NCBI RefSeq assembly: GCF_026250525.1
Contig: NZ_CP111043.1
Coordinates: 2,837,501 to 2,901,500 of the forward strand
DNA length: 64,000 bases
Direction: 5' to 3'
Origin: Chondrinema litorale
Lineage (GTDB): Bacteria; Bacteroidota; Bacteroidia; Cytophagales; Flammeovirgaceae
The position numbers and the translations under genes are program-made. The notes beneath the pieces are model-generated. The model was not told the origin of the DNA and did no database searches. It saw nothing but the letters and a program-made list of their open reading frames with translations. Shown here piece after piece: positions 33,624 to 42,933 of the stretch (the stretch's first letter is position 1; every line of letters begins with the position of its first letter).

Positions 33624-34250
33624 TTGGATGCATTAATATTAAAGCGTGATTGGGAAATAGAATTTAACTCGGAATTAAACTTGCAGCACGGGCTCACAGA
33701 TAAAGAACTGGCAATGCTAAAAGGTTGCATAAAGAATAAGGCAACTGCACAGGAGAAGTTATACAAACACTTTTATGGCTATGCTATGTCAATTGCTTTG
33801 AGATACACCGGCACACATGACGAATCGAGAGAGGTTTTAAACGAGAGTTTCTTTAAAGTTTTTACAAGGCTCGATAAGTACGACTTTAGTAAATCTTTTA
33901 AAGGTTGGATGAGAAGAATTGTTATCAATACAGCAATTGATTATTACAGAACAAATAAAAAATACATTAACAGTGCTGAAATTACGTCTGCTGAAGAAAA
34001 AGAATATGACTTTGATATTGTCGAAAGACTAACTGCTGAGGAAATAATGTCACTGCTGCAAGAATTACCCTCGCATTATCAAATGGTATTTAACCTTTAT
34101 GAAATAGAAGGGTATTCGCATAAAGAAATAGGGGAAATGCTCGAAATTCCAGAAGGCACGTCTCGTTCTAACCTGACTCGTGCCAAGCAGAAGTTAAGAG
34201 AAATGGTGAAACAACTATACGATAGAAATTATGCAAGAACAGTTCGATAA
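33624..34250 (+). CDS. ECF-type RNA polymerase sigma factor
   Basis: A 208-residue sigma-70 family protein of the extracytoplasmic-function group. Region 2 spans about residues 35-115 (AQEKLYKHFYGYAMSIALRY, DKYDFSKSFKGWMRRIVINT), and region 4 about 130-195 (LLQELPSHYQMVFNLYEIEG, SHKEIGEMLEIPEGTSRSNL). The start is TTG at 33624; the next in-frame ATG (33714) would still leave both domains. The stop overlaps the next gene by 20 bases, indicating a sigma/anti-sigma pair made in fixed ratio. Target promoters are unknown. Confidence 0.92.
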   Translation: MDALILKRDWEIEFNSELNLQHGLTDKELAMLKGCIKNKATAQEKLYKHFYGYAMSIALRYTGTHDESREVLNESFFKVFTRLDKYDFSKSFKGWMRRIVINTAIDYYRTNKKYINSAEITSAEEKEYDFDIVERLTAEEIMSLLQELPSHYQMVFNLYEIEGYSHKEIGEMLEIPEGTSRSNLTRAKQKLREMVKQLYDRNYARTVR

Positions 34251-35916
34251 GCGGCTTGCAGATAAGATAAGAAAGGAGATGGCGAGTTATGAGCCACCTT
34301 TCGATTCGGGGAACTGGGCTGACATGAAGTCTAGGTTAAATGGCAATACAAGTGCCTTTGGTTATAAAAGATACTTAGTGGCATTGTTGTTATTTTTAAC
34401 TGTAGGAGCTGTTGGATATGTATCTGTTGAATATTTTGATGTTTTAGGAATTAATAAATCAGATGTACAAGCATATAACAGTGATGATAGTGCGTCTGTA
34501 TTAACAGATAAACAAACAACCGACAGTAATGATCAGCAAAACGAATTTCAGGGAAATAGCAATGACCTAGAAATATCTGCAAAAAGTAAAGAAGAAGCTA
34601 GTAACAAAAGCTCACAAAAAGTTAATTCGAAAGAGGATAAGAACACAACTGGCAATACCAATAATTCAGTTGCATCAATACCTGATGTTGAAAAAGAAAA
34701 TGGAATTAACGATTTAAGTTCTGATGCCAATCAGCAACTTGCTATTCAAGAAAGTAGCTCAAAAACTGATTTACAGAGTAATAGTAATGATGAATTAGAT
34801 ATTCCTGCAAAAGCTAATGAGGAAATTAGTAACAAAGGTATTAAAAAAGTTAATTCGGAGAGCGGAAGAAAAGCAACTGACAATACTAATAATTCAATTG
34901 CATCTAAAGCTGATGTTGAGAAAGAAAATGGAATTAACGAATTAAGTTCTGATGCTAATCAGCAAATGGTAATTCAAGGAATCAACTCAAGTACTGATTC
35001 AGAAACTGAAATAGTTGAGGAAGCTTTAAATGCTGATGAGCAAAGTGTTGATGCTGTTCTTAGTTCAGAAAGTAATCTAATTACATCAAATTCAATAACA
35101 AAGGAAGTTTCAGAAACGGAGATTAAGAATGTTAACTTAAATTTATTAGGGTTAAAGTTGGCAGATACTGAAAATCAATTTGATTTAATACCTGCACCTA
35201 AAACAGAGAAAGTGCTATTAAAAAATGATGTGTCTTTTAGTATTGTAGCAAGTGGGTTTGCTAATAATAATAATCGTGTAGATGGATATAAAAAGGTAGG
35301 GTATGGATTAGGAGCATTAGTAAATGTTTTACCTCAGAGAAGATTTACTTTCTCTACTGGTATAATTATTAAAAAACTTAACTCTAAGTCTTTCCCAGAT
35401 CAGTCAAATTATGAGTCTACAGAAGAACTGGCTAATAGTTATTATGATGCCAGACCTTCTTTTAGTGCATCTTCTTTGGCAGATGTAGCAGCGAGTACCG
35501 ACGAAAAAACTGAATTAGTTACTGTAGAGGCAGAATTAATTGCTTTAGAAATTCCATTAAATACCACATTTAATATTTTTTCTGGCAATGGTAAGCGCTA
35601 TTTTGTGAGCGCTGGTGTATCATCTTATTTTTATTTATCAGAGAATTATGATTTTGAGATAGAAAAGTTTGAGTTGCCTTTAGAATCTAATTTAAGAAAG
35701 TTAAGCTTGGTTGAAGAACATACAAGTTATAGCGCTTTACAACATTTCGATCTTTTTAGTACTGTAATGATTTCGGCAGGTATAGAAAAACGAATTGGTT
35801 TTAAAAGCTCTTTAACTTTTGAGCCTTATGTGCAACTGCCTATAAGAAAAATGGGTAGCGAAAGAGTTCCTGTATATTCAACTGGTTTAATGTTAAAGTA
35901 TAATTTTGGTAATTGA
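34231..35916 (+). CDS. Chimeric anti-sigma-like / outer-membrane beta-barrel protein
   Basis: A 561-residue protein in three parts. Residues 1-45 are a cytosolic helical segment ending YEPPFDSGNWADMKSRL, the motif usual in Bacteroidota proteins encoded right after ECF sigma genes. One membrane helix is at about 47-66 (RYLVALLLFLTVGAVGYVSV). A Ser/Asn/Glu-rich linker (70-330) contains a 75-residue tandem duplication. The C-terminal 220 residues alternate like an outer-membrane beta-barrel (FTFSTGIIIKKL, RYFVSAGVSSYFYLS, YSTGLMLKYNFGN). Read literally, it would bind the sigma factor inside, cross the inner membrane and periplasm, and insert in the outer membrane. Overlap with the sigma gene is 20 bases. 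Confidence 0.75.
   Translation: MQEQFDKRLADKIRKEMASYEPPFDSGNWADMKSRLNGNTSAFGYKRYLVALLLFLTVGAVGYVSVEYFDVLGINKSDVQAYNSDDSASVLTDKQTTDSNDQQNEFQGNSNDLEISAKSKEEASNKSSQKVNSKEDKNTTGNTNNSVASIPDVEKENGINDLSSDANQQLAIQESSSKTDLQSNSNDELDIPAKANEEISNKGIKKVNSESGRKATDNTNNSIASKADVEKENGINELSSDANQQMVIQGINSSTDSETEIVEEALNADEQSVDAVLSSESNLITSNSITKEVSETEIKNVNLNLLGLKLADTENQFDLIPAPKTEKVLLKNDVSFSIVASGFANNNNRVDGYKKVGYGLGALVNVLPQRRFTFSTGIIIKKLNSKSFPDQSNYESTEELANSYYDARPSFSASSLADVAASTDEKTELVTVEAELIALEIPLNTTFNIFSGNGKRYFVSAGVSSYFYLSENYDFEIEKFELPLESNLRKLSLVEEHTSYSALQHFDLFSTVMISAGIEKRIGFKSSLTFEPYVQLPIRKMGSERVPVYSTGLMLKYNFGN
34549..34998 (+). repeat. Two tandem 225-bp units inside the linker
   Basis: The coding sequence at 34549-34773 and 34774-34998 is an in-frame duplication of exactly 75 codons. 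Both units run from Q-x-N-S-N-D through ISNK/ASNK, a TNNSxAS block, and VEKENGIN[DE]LSSDANQQ. Identity is high at the end of each unit and lower in the middle, so the duplication is not recent. Confidence 0.85.
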
Positions 35917-35971
35917 TATTAAATAGAATTTTAAGGAGTATTTGGTTAGTGGCTTGGCTTTCTGTTATTCT

Positions 35972-37063
35972 TTAATAATCTAATAGGTCTAGGTGATATC
36001 TTCTTATAATACCTTTAAGTAATTTGCCATATAGCGGAGAAGTAGCATAACCAACTCCACCGTATTTTGTAGAGCCAATTTTATCTGCCCAAGCTTGGTA
36101 GTTTTTGCCTCCAACAAATAAAGGATGATACCTTTCATTTTCGCTTAGGAATTTTGAGTGATCTCTAAAAGATTCCCATGCATTGTTGTAAACCACAAAG
36201 TGATCTTTAATTCTGCACTGCCAAAAGTACTTACCGTTTTTATATACCTTCTTTTTAGAAATTACTTTAGACTTGTTTCTTTTTAACTCTTGGTCTGTGT
36301 AGTATTCTGTAGTTACAGATAGAGGCGCATTTTTAGATTTGTTCTTTACTTTAGATTTTATTCCAAAAAAATTGTTGTGAATAATTCTGCTTCCATATCC
36401 GGTTTCTAATGCAGACTGAGCCAGTGTAATAGAAGCTGGTACATGGTATTTAACTTGTTCCATTAGAGCGGTTTCTAATTTGTATAAATCTGTAGGATCA
36501 GTAAAATATTTGTATACATGCTTTTCTACCTTGCTATTATCCAGAATAATTCGAATAAAGAGATTTGAGATTTGCTTATTTAAATCACCAAGAGTCGCAT
36601 TATCCATATCTTCTAATCGCCACTGCTTTGCGTTTTTCTTAAATCTGTAAATCAATTTTTCGCGCTCCTTTATAAATCTGGCTCTCTTAGATTCTTCGTG
36701 CGAGGTTTGTTGAAAGAGTTCATTTTCTACTGCTTCAAGCTCTTCATCAAAAAGAAAGTCTGGATCTTCTGGTAATACAGGTACATCGTCAAAATCTTCG
36801 TAATTAAGAATCTCTTGCGAGTTTCCCTGTACGAGTGTATATACATTCTTAACTTGTTGTGGCCTTTCTCCAAAGAAAAGTAAGAAAAAAGGAACGAGGC
36901 AAACTAGTGCAATTAATACATTACTGTGAAAGATAAATATGGAATTTCCTCCATTGTATTCACCGTAAAATGAACTGCCTTTTATTCCAAAAAAAACTGG
37001 TTTATTGCGATAAGAAATTAATGGTAACTTAAATCTGATTTCAGGTTTCATTTCAGAAGACAT
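35972..37063 (-). CDS. Membrane-anchored GH73-type glucosaminidase
   Basis: A 363-residue protein. An N-terminal 45 residues and one membrane helix (about 47-64, IFHSNVLIALVCLVPFFLLF) are followed by a charged linker and a glucosaminidase domain (about 190-363): HVPASITLAQSALETGYGS with the catalytic Glu220, NNFFGIKSK, and a C-terminal FRDHSKFL and YATSPLYGKLL. The family cuts between N-acetylglucosamine and N-acetylmuramic acid in peptidoglycan. It is the second gene of a pair with its inactive-looking paralogue, 65 bases downstream of it, and is convergent with the sigma operon. Confidence 0.85.
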   Translation of the reverse strand: MSSEMKPEIRFKLPLISYRNKPVFFGIKGSSFYGEYNGGNSIFIFHSNVLIALVCLVPFFLLFFGERPQQVKNVYTLVQGNSQEILNYEDFDDVPVLPEDPDFLFDEELEAVENELFQQTSHEESKRARFIKEREKLIYRFKKNAKQWRLEDMDNATLGDLNKQISNLFIRIILDNSKVEKHVYKYFTDPTDLYKLETALMEQVKYHVPASITLAQSALETGYGSRIIHNNFFGIKSKVKNKSKNAPLSVTTEYYTDQELKRNKSKVISKKKVYKNGKYFWQCRIKDHFVVYNNAWESFRDHSKFLSENERYHPLFVGGKNYQAWADKIGSTKYGGVGYATSPLYGKLLKGIIRRYHLDLLDY

Positions 37064-37128
37064 TACTGGTAAAAAATTGACATAAGGTGTGTTAGTTTGA
37101 AAAATAAGTGAGTGCTACTTGTAGTAAA

Positions 37129-38175
37129 TCAATGATCCAGTAAATCAAGATTGTACTTTTCTATCACTGTAATAAGTTCATTTCCGTAATCTGGGTTTGT
37201 GCTATAGCCCAAACCTCCATGAAAAGGCGAGCCTAGTTTTTTAGCCCATTCCTTATAGTTATTACCAAGTGTAAAAAGAGGAGCAAACCTGTTGGTCTTT
37301 GTTAAGTATGTTGAGTGATCTCTAAAAGATGCCCAAGGTGAATAGTACTTTTTAAATGTTTGTTTGATTTTACAAGCAAATAAATCTGGCTTTTTATATT
37401 TAGTTGGTTCGTAAGAAATAATGAATTCTTTATACTTTAAAATCTGCTCTTGGGTGAGATATTCTGTAACAGTTCTTTGATTTTCTTTGCTATCGTTGTC
37501 TCGAATACTAAAGTAATTGTTGTCTGTTACCTGTTTGCCATAATTTGTAGCAATTACAGCTTGAGCCATTTTAATAGAAGCAGGTATGTGGTATTTTGCC
37601 TGTTCCATTAAGGCTGTTTCTATTTTATAAATTTCATCTGTGTTTTTAAAAAATGCTACAACCTCGTCATCAAACTGATTAAGATTTTCGCTTATAAATA
37701 GTTCACTTATTTCTTTATTCATTTTTAGCAAAGCTTCTACAGGAAGTTGCTCTGCTCTATTAGCTTCAAAAGTGGTTTTGTATCTGTAAATAAGCTGGTG
37801 TTTTTGCTCCATAAAAGAAGACCTCAACTCTTCATTAGAAAGATTTGCTTTCTCAGGTTTTTGCTCAGTGATGTTATTAACTTGATCAAATTCTGAGTAA
37901 GGAAAGTCAATATCGTGCACTTCACCTGCTTCGTCAGTAAAAATGCCATCTTTTTGAACAAGATTATAAACTCTTGTAATTTGTTCTGGTTTACTTTTAA
38001 TAAAGTAAATTAGCGCCATAAATAAGAATAATGTAGCAGTAAGCAACCATTTGTTAAAAGTATAGTAGATAATACCTGTTTGGGTTTCCCAAACAAAATG
38101 ATCGAGCCCTAACCTTACTCTTACAGGTAGGCCATGGTGCTTCACAATTGGTAAAGTTACTTTTATCTCTTTCAT
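37129..38175 (-). CDS. GH73-type paralogue lacking the catalytic glutamate
   Basis: A 348-residue paralogue of the gene at 35972-37063 with the same plan: a short cytosolic start, a membrane helix at about 44-62 (WLLTATLFLFMALIYFI), linker, and glucosaminidase domain ending FRDHSTYL and YSTNPDYGNEL. At the position of the catalytic Glu it reads AQAVIATNYGK with Ala209, and NNFFGIK has become NNYFSIR. It is probably catalytically dead and may bind glycan or regulate its neighbour. The frame is intact, so it is not a pseudogene. Confidence 0.82.
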   Translation of the reverse strand: MKEIKVTLPIVKHHGLPVRVRLGLDHFVWETQTGIIYYTFNKWLLTATLFLFMALIYFIKSKPEQITRVYNLVQKDGIFTDEAGEVHDIDFPYSEFDQVNNITEQKPEKANLSNEELRSSFMEQKHQLIYRYKTTFEANRAEQLPVEALLKMNKEISELFISENLNQFDDEVVAFFKNTDEIYKIETALMEQAKYHIPASIKMAQAVIATNYGKQVTDNNYFSIRDNDSKENQRTVTEYLTQEQILKYKEFIISYEPTKYKKPDLFACKIKQTFKKYYSPWASFRDHSTYLTKTNRFAPLFTLGNNYKEWAKKLGSPFHGGLGYSTNPDYGNELITVIEKYNLDLLDH

Positions 38176-38507
38176 TGTTAAGTTAATTATTTAGTACTCT
38201 GATAATGGTGATAGTAATCTAATCCTGTAGCTCGGATTTAATTGGAGTTCAATATTAAATATTTAATGTTCAAAATAAAAACATTGATGCTAATAAAATT
38301 AGCAATTAGTTAAAAAAGTGCCAATTGTGCTATTTTTTGTTATAAAAAATACCTTTTTGAGCTTAATAAATGGGTAGTGTTTTGTAAAGAGATAGATGTG
38401 ATATTAAACTTGTATTTTGGAATAGCGATAAGAGCTAAATGAATAAAATTTTATAATTTGCTGTTAACAGATAATATTTCATTAATACTCAACAATTATT
38501 AACTGGT
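38176..38507. other. Divergent intergenic region before the zapA-rny cluster
   Basis: 332 very AT-rich bases between the GH73 pair and the coiled-coil gene. TATAATTTG near 38450 is a weak -7 candidate for the rightward genes. I see no tRNA, repeat or small reading frame of note. Confidence 0.4.
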
Positions 38508-38810
38508 ATGGATTATTCACAAACCGAGAAAAAACTTGAACTACTTTCTGCTAATGTAGAGACGCTTTTGTACCAGTACAAAGAATTGAAAAGTGCCTAT
38601 GAAAATACTGTTATTGAAAATAAAAAACTTAAATCTTTACTTGAAGAGCAAAATGAGAAGTTAAATGATTTTCAATATAAAGCAAAAATTAGTAAGATTG
38701 TACAATACTTAGCAGTAGAAGACTTAAGTGCTGAAGAACTCAGGACTAAAATTGATGAATATATAAAGGAAATAGATAACTGCTTGGCTTACCTGAGCAG
38801 GGAAGTATAG
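38508..38810 (+). CDS. Small coiled-coil protein upstream of zapA
   Basis: A 100-residue protein with no cysteine-rich or membrane part. Residues 1-55 form a long coiled coil (LELLSANVETLLYQYKELKS, LKSLLEEQNEKLNDF); the C-terminal 45 residues are helical (SAEELRTKIDEYIKEIDNCL). It is a 21-base step from zapA on the same strand. In Bacteroidota a small coiled-coil gene often stands directly before zapA and may work with ZapA in division-ring organisation; that role is an inference. Confidence 0.75.
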   Translation: MDYSQTEKKLELLSANVETLLYQYKELKSAYENTVIENKKLKSLLEEQNEKLNDFQYKAKISKIVQYLAVEDLSAEELRTKIDEYIKEIDNCLAYLSREV

Positions 38811-38831
38811 TAAGTAATCTATCCATAATTT

Positions 38832-39113
38832 ATGAAAGAATTTTTCATAAAAATAAAAATAGCTGACAGAACTTATTCTCTCAAGATAAAGCCTGAGGAT
38901 GAAGAGATCCTTAGGCAAGCAGCAAAAGCAATAGAAAATAAACTTAAACTAAGACAGGAACAAATGCGAATTAATGACAAGCAGGATTTATTAGCTATGG
39001 TCGCTTTTGATGCTGAAGTTGAGAAGTTAAAAGAACAGAAAGCAAATGAGCATATTAATAAATCAATTGATACTATTAATAATCAATTGAATAATATGTT
39101 AGATGAGTTTTAG
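38832..39113 (+). CDS. zapA: Cell-division protein ZapA
   Basis: A 93-residue ZapA. The N-terminal beta part reads FFIKIKIADRTYSLKIKPEDEEILRQAAKAIENKL, followed by a long coiled-coil helix with KQDLLAMVAFDAEVEKLK. ZapA bundles FtsZ filaments at mid-cell as a tetramer. Length is typical. It precedes rny by 118 bases, a widespread gene order in this phylum. Confidence 0.88.
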   Translation: MKEFFIKIKIADRTYSLKIKPEDEEILRQAAKAIENKLKLRQEQMRINDKQDLLAMVAFDAEVEKLKEQKANEHINKSIDTINNQLNNMLDEF

Positions 39114-39231
39114 TTCTAAAGGCTTGCTTTATCCATAAATCATTCCTCAATAACATCTCCTCTACGAGCTGAGTTATCAGTTTTATTATTTTTTTATCAG
39201 TTAAAATTTATGACAAGTTAATCTTCTGGAG

Positions 39232-40821
39232 ATGACAGAGACAACTATAATAGTAGCCATTTTGGCGCTAATAGTAGGAATTCTTATTGGTAGATTCCTA
39301 CTTAGGAAGGTACTTAAACAGTACGAGGTAGAGGCTAAGAAAAAAGCAGATATTATATTAAAAGAGGCTGAAATTAAGGCAGAAGGCATTAAAAAAGACA
39401 AAATGCTCGAAGCTAAAGAGAAAGAAATGAAGATTCAGAATGAACTGAATAAGAAGAAAAATCAGCTTCTCACAAATGAAGGTAAACTGCGAAACATTGA
39501 AGCCAAATTAAAGCAAACAGAAAAAAAGCAGAAAGAGAGAGAGTCTACGCTTTCTAAACAACAAGAAATGCTCAAAAACAAAGAAACTGAGCTAGAGAGA
39601 AGAAGAGAGGACATTAAAAAGCAAGTAGATGTGCTAGATAAAAGAATGCTTGAGGCTGAGGAAATGCGCAAAGAGCAAATTGATAAGCTCGAAAAAATAT
39701 CAAACCTTAAAGTAGACGAGGCGCGTGAGCAGCTTATGGAAGCTTTACGAGATGAGGCAAGAGCGAAAGCTTCTGTACATGTGAAAAACATTTTAGAAGA
39801 AGCTAAACTTAGCGCGGCAAAAGAGGCGAAAAAAGTAATTCTTACTACTGTACAACGTACAGCTGCTGAACATGCAATAGAAAACTGTGTGTCTGTTTTT
39901 AACCTCGAAAGTGATGAAGTAAAAGGTAAAATCATTGGTAGAGAAGGTAGAAACATTAGAGCATTAGAAGCGTCTACAGGTGTAGAAATTATTGTTGATG
40001 ATACTCCTGAGGCCATTATTATCTCAGGCTTCGATCCTGTAAGAAGAGAGATTGCAAGGCTAGCTTTACAAAGACTTGTGGCTGATGGCCGTATTCACCC
40101 TGCAAGAATCGAAGAAGTGGTTTCCAAGACCAGAAAGAGCATGAATGAGGAGATTATGGAATTGGGTGAGCGTACTGCAATAGATTTGGGAATTCACGGT
40201 TTACACCCTGCTTTAGTGAAGTTAGTAGGTAGAATGAGGTTCCGTTCTTCTTATGGACAAAACTTATTGCAGCACTCTCGTGAAGTAGCGAATTTGGCAG
40301 CTACTATGGCAGCCGAATTAGGGCTTAATGCTAAGCAAGCAAAAAGGGCTGGATTACTTCATGATATTGGTAAGGTTCCCGAAGAGGAATCTGAATTGCC
40401 TCACGCAATTTTAGGTATGCAATGGGCAGAAAAATACGGAGAACACCCAGATGTTTGTAATGCTATTGGAGCTCACCACGATGAGATTGAAATGAAAAGT
40501 ATGATCGCTCCGATCGTTCAAGCATGCGATGCAATCTCTGGTTCTAGACCAGGAGCACGTAGGGAAATGATGGAATCTTACATAAAAAGGCTCGAAGAAT
40601 TGGAAGCTTTGGCATTATCTTTCAAGGGGGTGAACAAGTGTTATGCGATGCAAGCAGGTAGAGAACTAAGGGTGATGGTAGATGCCGAAAACGTTAGTGA
40701 CGAAGAGGCAAGCCAGCTTTCGTTCGAAATTTCATCTAAAATTGAGAAGGATATGCAGTACCCCGGACAGATAAAAGTTACTGTAATTCGTGAAATGAGA
40801 GCAGTAAACTATGCAAGGTAA
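39232..40821 (+). CDS. rny: Ribonuclease Y
   Basis: A 529-residue endoribonuclease that starts mRNA decay. An N-terminal membrane helix (residues 5-24, [20 protein letters not shown]) is followed by a highly charged coiled coil (30-200), a KH RNA-binding domain ([19 protein letters not shown]) and an HD hydrolase domain with His348 (LLQHSREVA) and the metal pair His377-Asp378 (AGLLHDIGK). Length is normal. It ends in a strong terminator at 40862. Confidence 0.97.
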   Translation: MTETTIIVAILALIVGILIGRFLLRKVLKQYEVEAKKKADIILKEAEIKAEGIKKDKMLEAKEKEMKIQNELNKKKNQLLTNEGKLRNIEAKLKQTEKKQKERESTLSKQQEMLKNKETELERRREDIKKQVDVLDKRMLEAEEMRKEQIDKLEKISNLKVDEAREQLMEALRDEARAKASVHVKNILEEAKLSAAKEAKKVILTTVQRTAAEHAIENCVSVFNLESDEVKGKIIGREGRNIRALEASTGVEIIVDDTPEAIIISGFDPVRREIARLALQRLVADGRIHPARIEEVVSKTRKSMNEEIMELGERTAIDLGIHGLHPALVKLVGRMRFRSSYGQNLLQHSREVANLAATMAAELGLNAKQAKRAGLLHDIGKVPEEESELPHAILGMQWAEKYGEHPDVCNAIGAHHDEIEMKSMIAPIVQACDAISGSRPGARREMMESYIKRLEELEALALSFKGVNKCYAMQAGRELRVMVDAENVSDEEASQLSFEISSKIEKDMQYPGQIKVTVIREMRAVNYAR

Positions 40822-40861
40822 GATTTTCGTGTCTTTTTAATTAACAATTATTAGGAACTTT

Positions 40862-40901
40862 AAGTCATCTATTTCTATTTTTGAGATAGATGACTTTTTC
40901 T
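40862..40901 (+). terminator. Intrinsic terminator of rny
   Basis: AAGTCATCTAT (40862-40872) and ATAGATGACTT (40886-40896) form a perfect 11-bp stem with a 13-base loop, followed by TTTTC. It closes the coiled-coil/zapA/rny unit. Confidence 0.88.
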
Positions 40902-40934
40902 TATTATCAATTGTAATTTTTTAACTAATACGAC

Positions 40935-41129
40935 ATGATTTATTATCTTTTGATTTTGGGGGTTACTGGTTTTGTTGCAGCAACTTGTATGTTTTTAATA
41001 TTCAAAAAAAGTGCTGTTCCAAATCCTGAGGAGTTAGATAGCTACCTAAAAGCGGCGGCTTCTGGTAAAATTTCTAGTAAAGAGCTTGAAGGATTTCAGG
41101 TATACTTAAATAAAAGAGCTGCATCTTAA
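40935..41129 (+). CDS. Small single-span membrane protein
   Basis: A 64-residue protein: one membrane helix (about residues 2-24, YYLLILGVTGFVAATCMFLI) followed by a soluble, helical tail (NPEELDSYLKAAASGKISSK). I do not recognise it. Codon use is normal, it starts at ATG 40935 just after the rny terminator and is followed by its own terminator, so it looks like a real one-gene unit. Confidence 0.6.
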   Translation: MIYYLLILGVTGFVAATCMFLIFKKSAVPNPEELDSYLKAAASGKISSKELEGFQVYLNKRAAS

Positions 41130-41159
41130 ATTAATAGCTCAAATTTTTATACAGTTTTA

Positions 41160-41190
41160 ACCCCACTTTTTAAATGGGGTAAACTTTTTA
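41160..41190 (+). terminator. Intrinsic terminator after the small membrane protein
   Basis: ACCCCA (41160-41165) and TGGGGT (41175-41180) pair across a 9-base loop, with a T-run at 41185-41189 (CTTTTTA). It separates the small protein gene from the SGNH genes. Confidence 0.7.
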
Positions 41191-41352
41191 TTTTACTCAT
41201 ACTTACCGCAATGGTTTAATAACACTAAACCTGTTTTTCTGTTTCTTTTAAAAATATTCTTATTCTTAGATTATCTCCTCATTAATCTCAGAGAGTTTTT
41301 TTACTTTTGGCAGTTATACTTTTCAATCAACTGCTGAAACTTTTTTGATTAC

Positions 41353-42828
41353 ATGGTAAATCCATCAAGAATTTTATTAATACTTTTCTATGTAGGGCTC
41401 ATGTCAGGGTTGGTAATGTTACTTTCTCCTGAAAAACTGAAGTTATCAGAAAATACAGACCTCAAAGTTTTTACCTGGAATGATGCTTTCGGGCAACCAA
41501 AACCTCAGGTAGATATATCTAACATTATCGCTCTTGAAGAATCTGTTGTTGATGAAGAACAAGATGATTCTCAAGAAGAACATAGTGTTAAAAAAGTTAG
41601 CAGTAAACCTGTTAACTATAAAGAAGATGTATCAGAAAAGCTGAGAGACTTTAAAGTGCCTATCCAATTTGCTGAGGGTGATCAAAAAGCCTTAGATCAT
41701 TTCTTTAATTCATTAAGAGAGCTTTCTGGTAAAAATGAATTAATTAGAATTGTCCATTATGGAGATTCTCAGTTAGAGGGCGATCGTATCAGTAATTATT
41801 TGAGAAACCGATTTCAAAAAAGATTTGGTGGTTGTGGTATTGGTTTAGCACCTCTCACACTTGTAAATGATATAAGTTCGACTTTCTGGCAAACAGCTAG
41901 TGAAAATTGGGTGAGGTATTCTACATACGGAGTGGATAGGAAACAGCCTACACATAAAAATTACGGTATTTTAGGGCATTATTTTTCATTATATGATTAC
42001 GAGACTAAACCAACAGGTCCCTTTACTGGATGGTCTCAATTTACCCGAAATTCAAAAACCTATAAAAGGTTTAATGCAGTAGAACAAATTACACTTCTTT
42101 ATAGAAATAAAAGATCACCTCTTCATTTAAACCTCACTTTAAATGGAGTAAAAGTGGCAAACGAAGACTTGCCAGTTACAAATGATTTAGCTACTAGGAA
42201 ATTTAAGTTGGATGGCAATTTTCAAAAAGCATTATTTGAGTTTAAAAGCGATGGTGCTCCCGATTTATATGGTGTTGCATTTGATTGCCAAAGAGGTATT
42301 GCATTAGATAATGTTGGAATGAGAGGTAGCTCAGGAATTGAGTTTACTCAAATAAATAGAAGTTTCTACAGAGAGCAGTTTAAAAAATTAAATGTAAAGT
42401 TTTTAATTATTCAGTATGGGGTAAATGTAATACCTAATGTGAGAGATGATTATAACTTCTATAAGTATTCATTATCTAAGCAATTAAAATATTTAAAATC
42501 ACTTGATCCAGATTTGGATATACTAGTGGTTGGTGTTTCTGATATGTCTCGAAAAGAGGGTACGGCATATGAAAGTTATCCAAATGTAAGGTTGGTGAGA
42601 GATGCCCAAAAAGCGGCTGCATTTGAAGCTGGCTGTGCATTCTGGGATTTATATGAGGCAATGGGTGGCGAAAACGCGATGATAAGTTGGGTGAATGCTG
42701 AACCTCCAATGGGACACACCGATTATACACACTTTACACCAAGGGGAGCGAAACTGGTTGCAGAAATGCTTTATTCTGAATTAATGCGTTCTTATGAAGA
42801 TTATAAGAATCGCACTATTGTTCAATAA
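41353..42828 (+). CDS. SGNH/GDSL-type hydrolase, membrane anchored
   Basis: A 491-residue protein. An N-terminal membrane segment (residues 5-22) and an acidic linker (about 55-95) lead to an SGNH domain: Ser139 in HYGDSQLEGD, a block III-like QYGVNVIPN, and the catalytic Asp457/His460 in TDYTHFTP. SGNH enzymes of this envelope type often add or remove acetyl groups on glycans, with a membrane-bound O-acyltransferase as partner; none is in the window. It is the first of two tandem SGNH genes. Confidence 0.82.
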   Translation: MVNPSRILLILFYVGLMSGLVMLLSPEKLKLSENTDLKVFTWNDAFGQPKPQVDISNIIALEESVVDEEQDDSQEEHSVKKVSSKPVNYKEDVSEKLRDFKVPIQFAEGDQKALDHFFNSLRELSGKNELIRIVHYGDSQLEGDRISNYLRNRFQKRFGGCGIGLAPLTLVNDISSTFWQTASENWVRYSTYGVDRKQPTHKNYGILGHYFSLYDYETKPTGPFTGWSQFTRNSKTYKRFNAVEQITLLYRNKRSPLHLNLTLNGVKVANEDLPVTNDLATRKFKLDGNFQKALFEFKSDGAPDLYGVAFDCQRGIALDNVGMRGSSGIEFTQINRSFYREQFKKLNVKFLIIQYGVNVIPNVRDDYNFYKYSLSKQLKYLKSLDPDLDILVVGVSDMSRKEGTAYESYPNVRLVRDAQKAAAFEAGCAFWDLYEAMGGENAMISWVNAEPPMGHTDYTHFTPRGAKLVAEMLYSELMRSYEDYKNRTIVQ

Positions 42829-42933
42829 TTTTTCCGATTCCAGAACTATTTTTTTTACAATCTGCTTTCTTAAAAAATTATATCAGTCTTTTTTTTGAAT
42901 AAAAACTGGATATCCTGTTAGAGATCAATTTTT

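Noticed and set aside
39228..39231. GGAG before the rny start as a Shine-Dalgarno site
   Set aside because: It touches the ATG directly, too close to work as a ribosome-binding site; such sites are rarely used in this phylum.
39462..40016. 184-codon open frame antisense to rny
   Set aside because: It mirrors the biased codons of the rny coiled coil, is Ser/Leu-rich with no recognisable domain, and lies wholly inside a certain gene.
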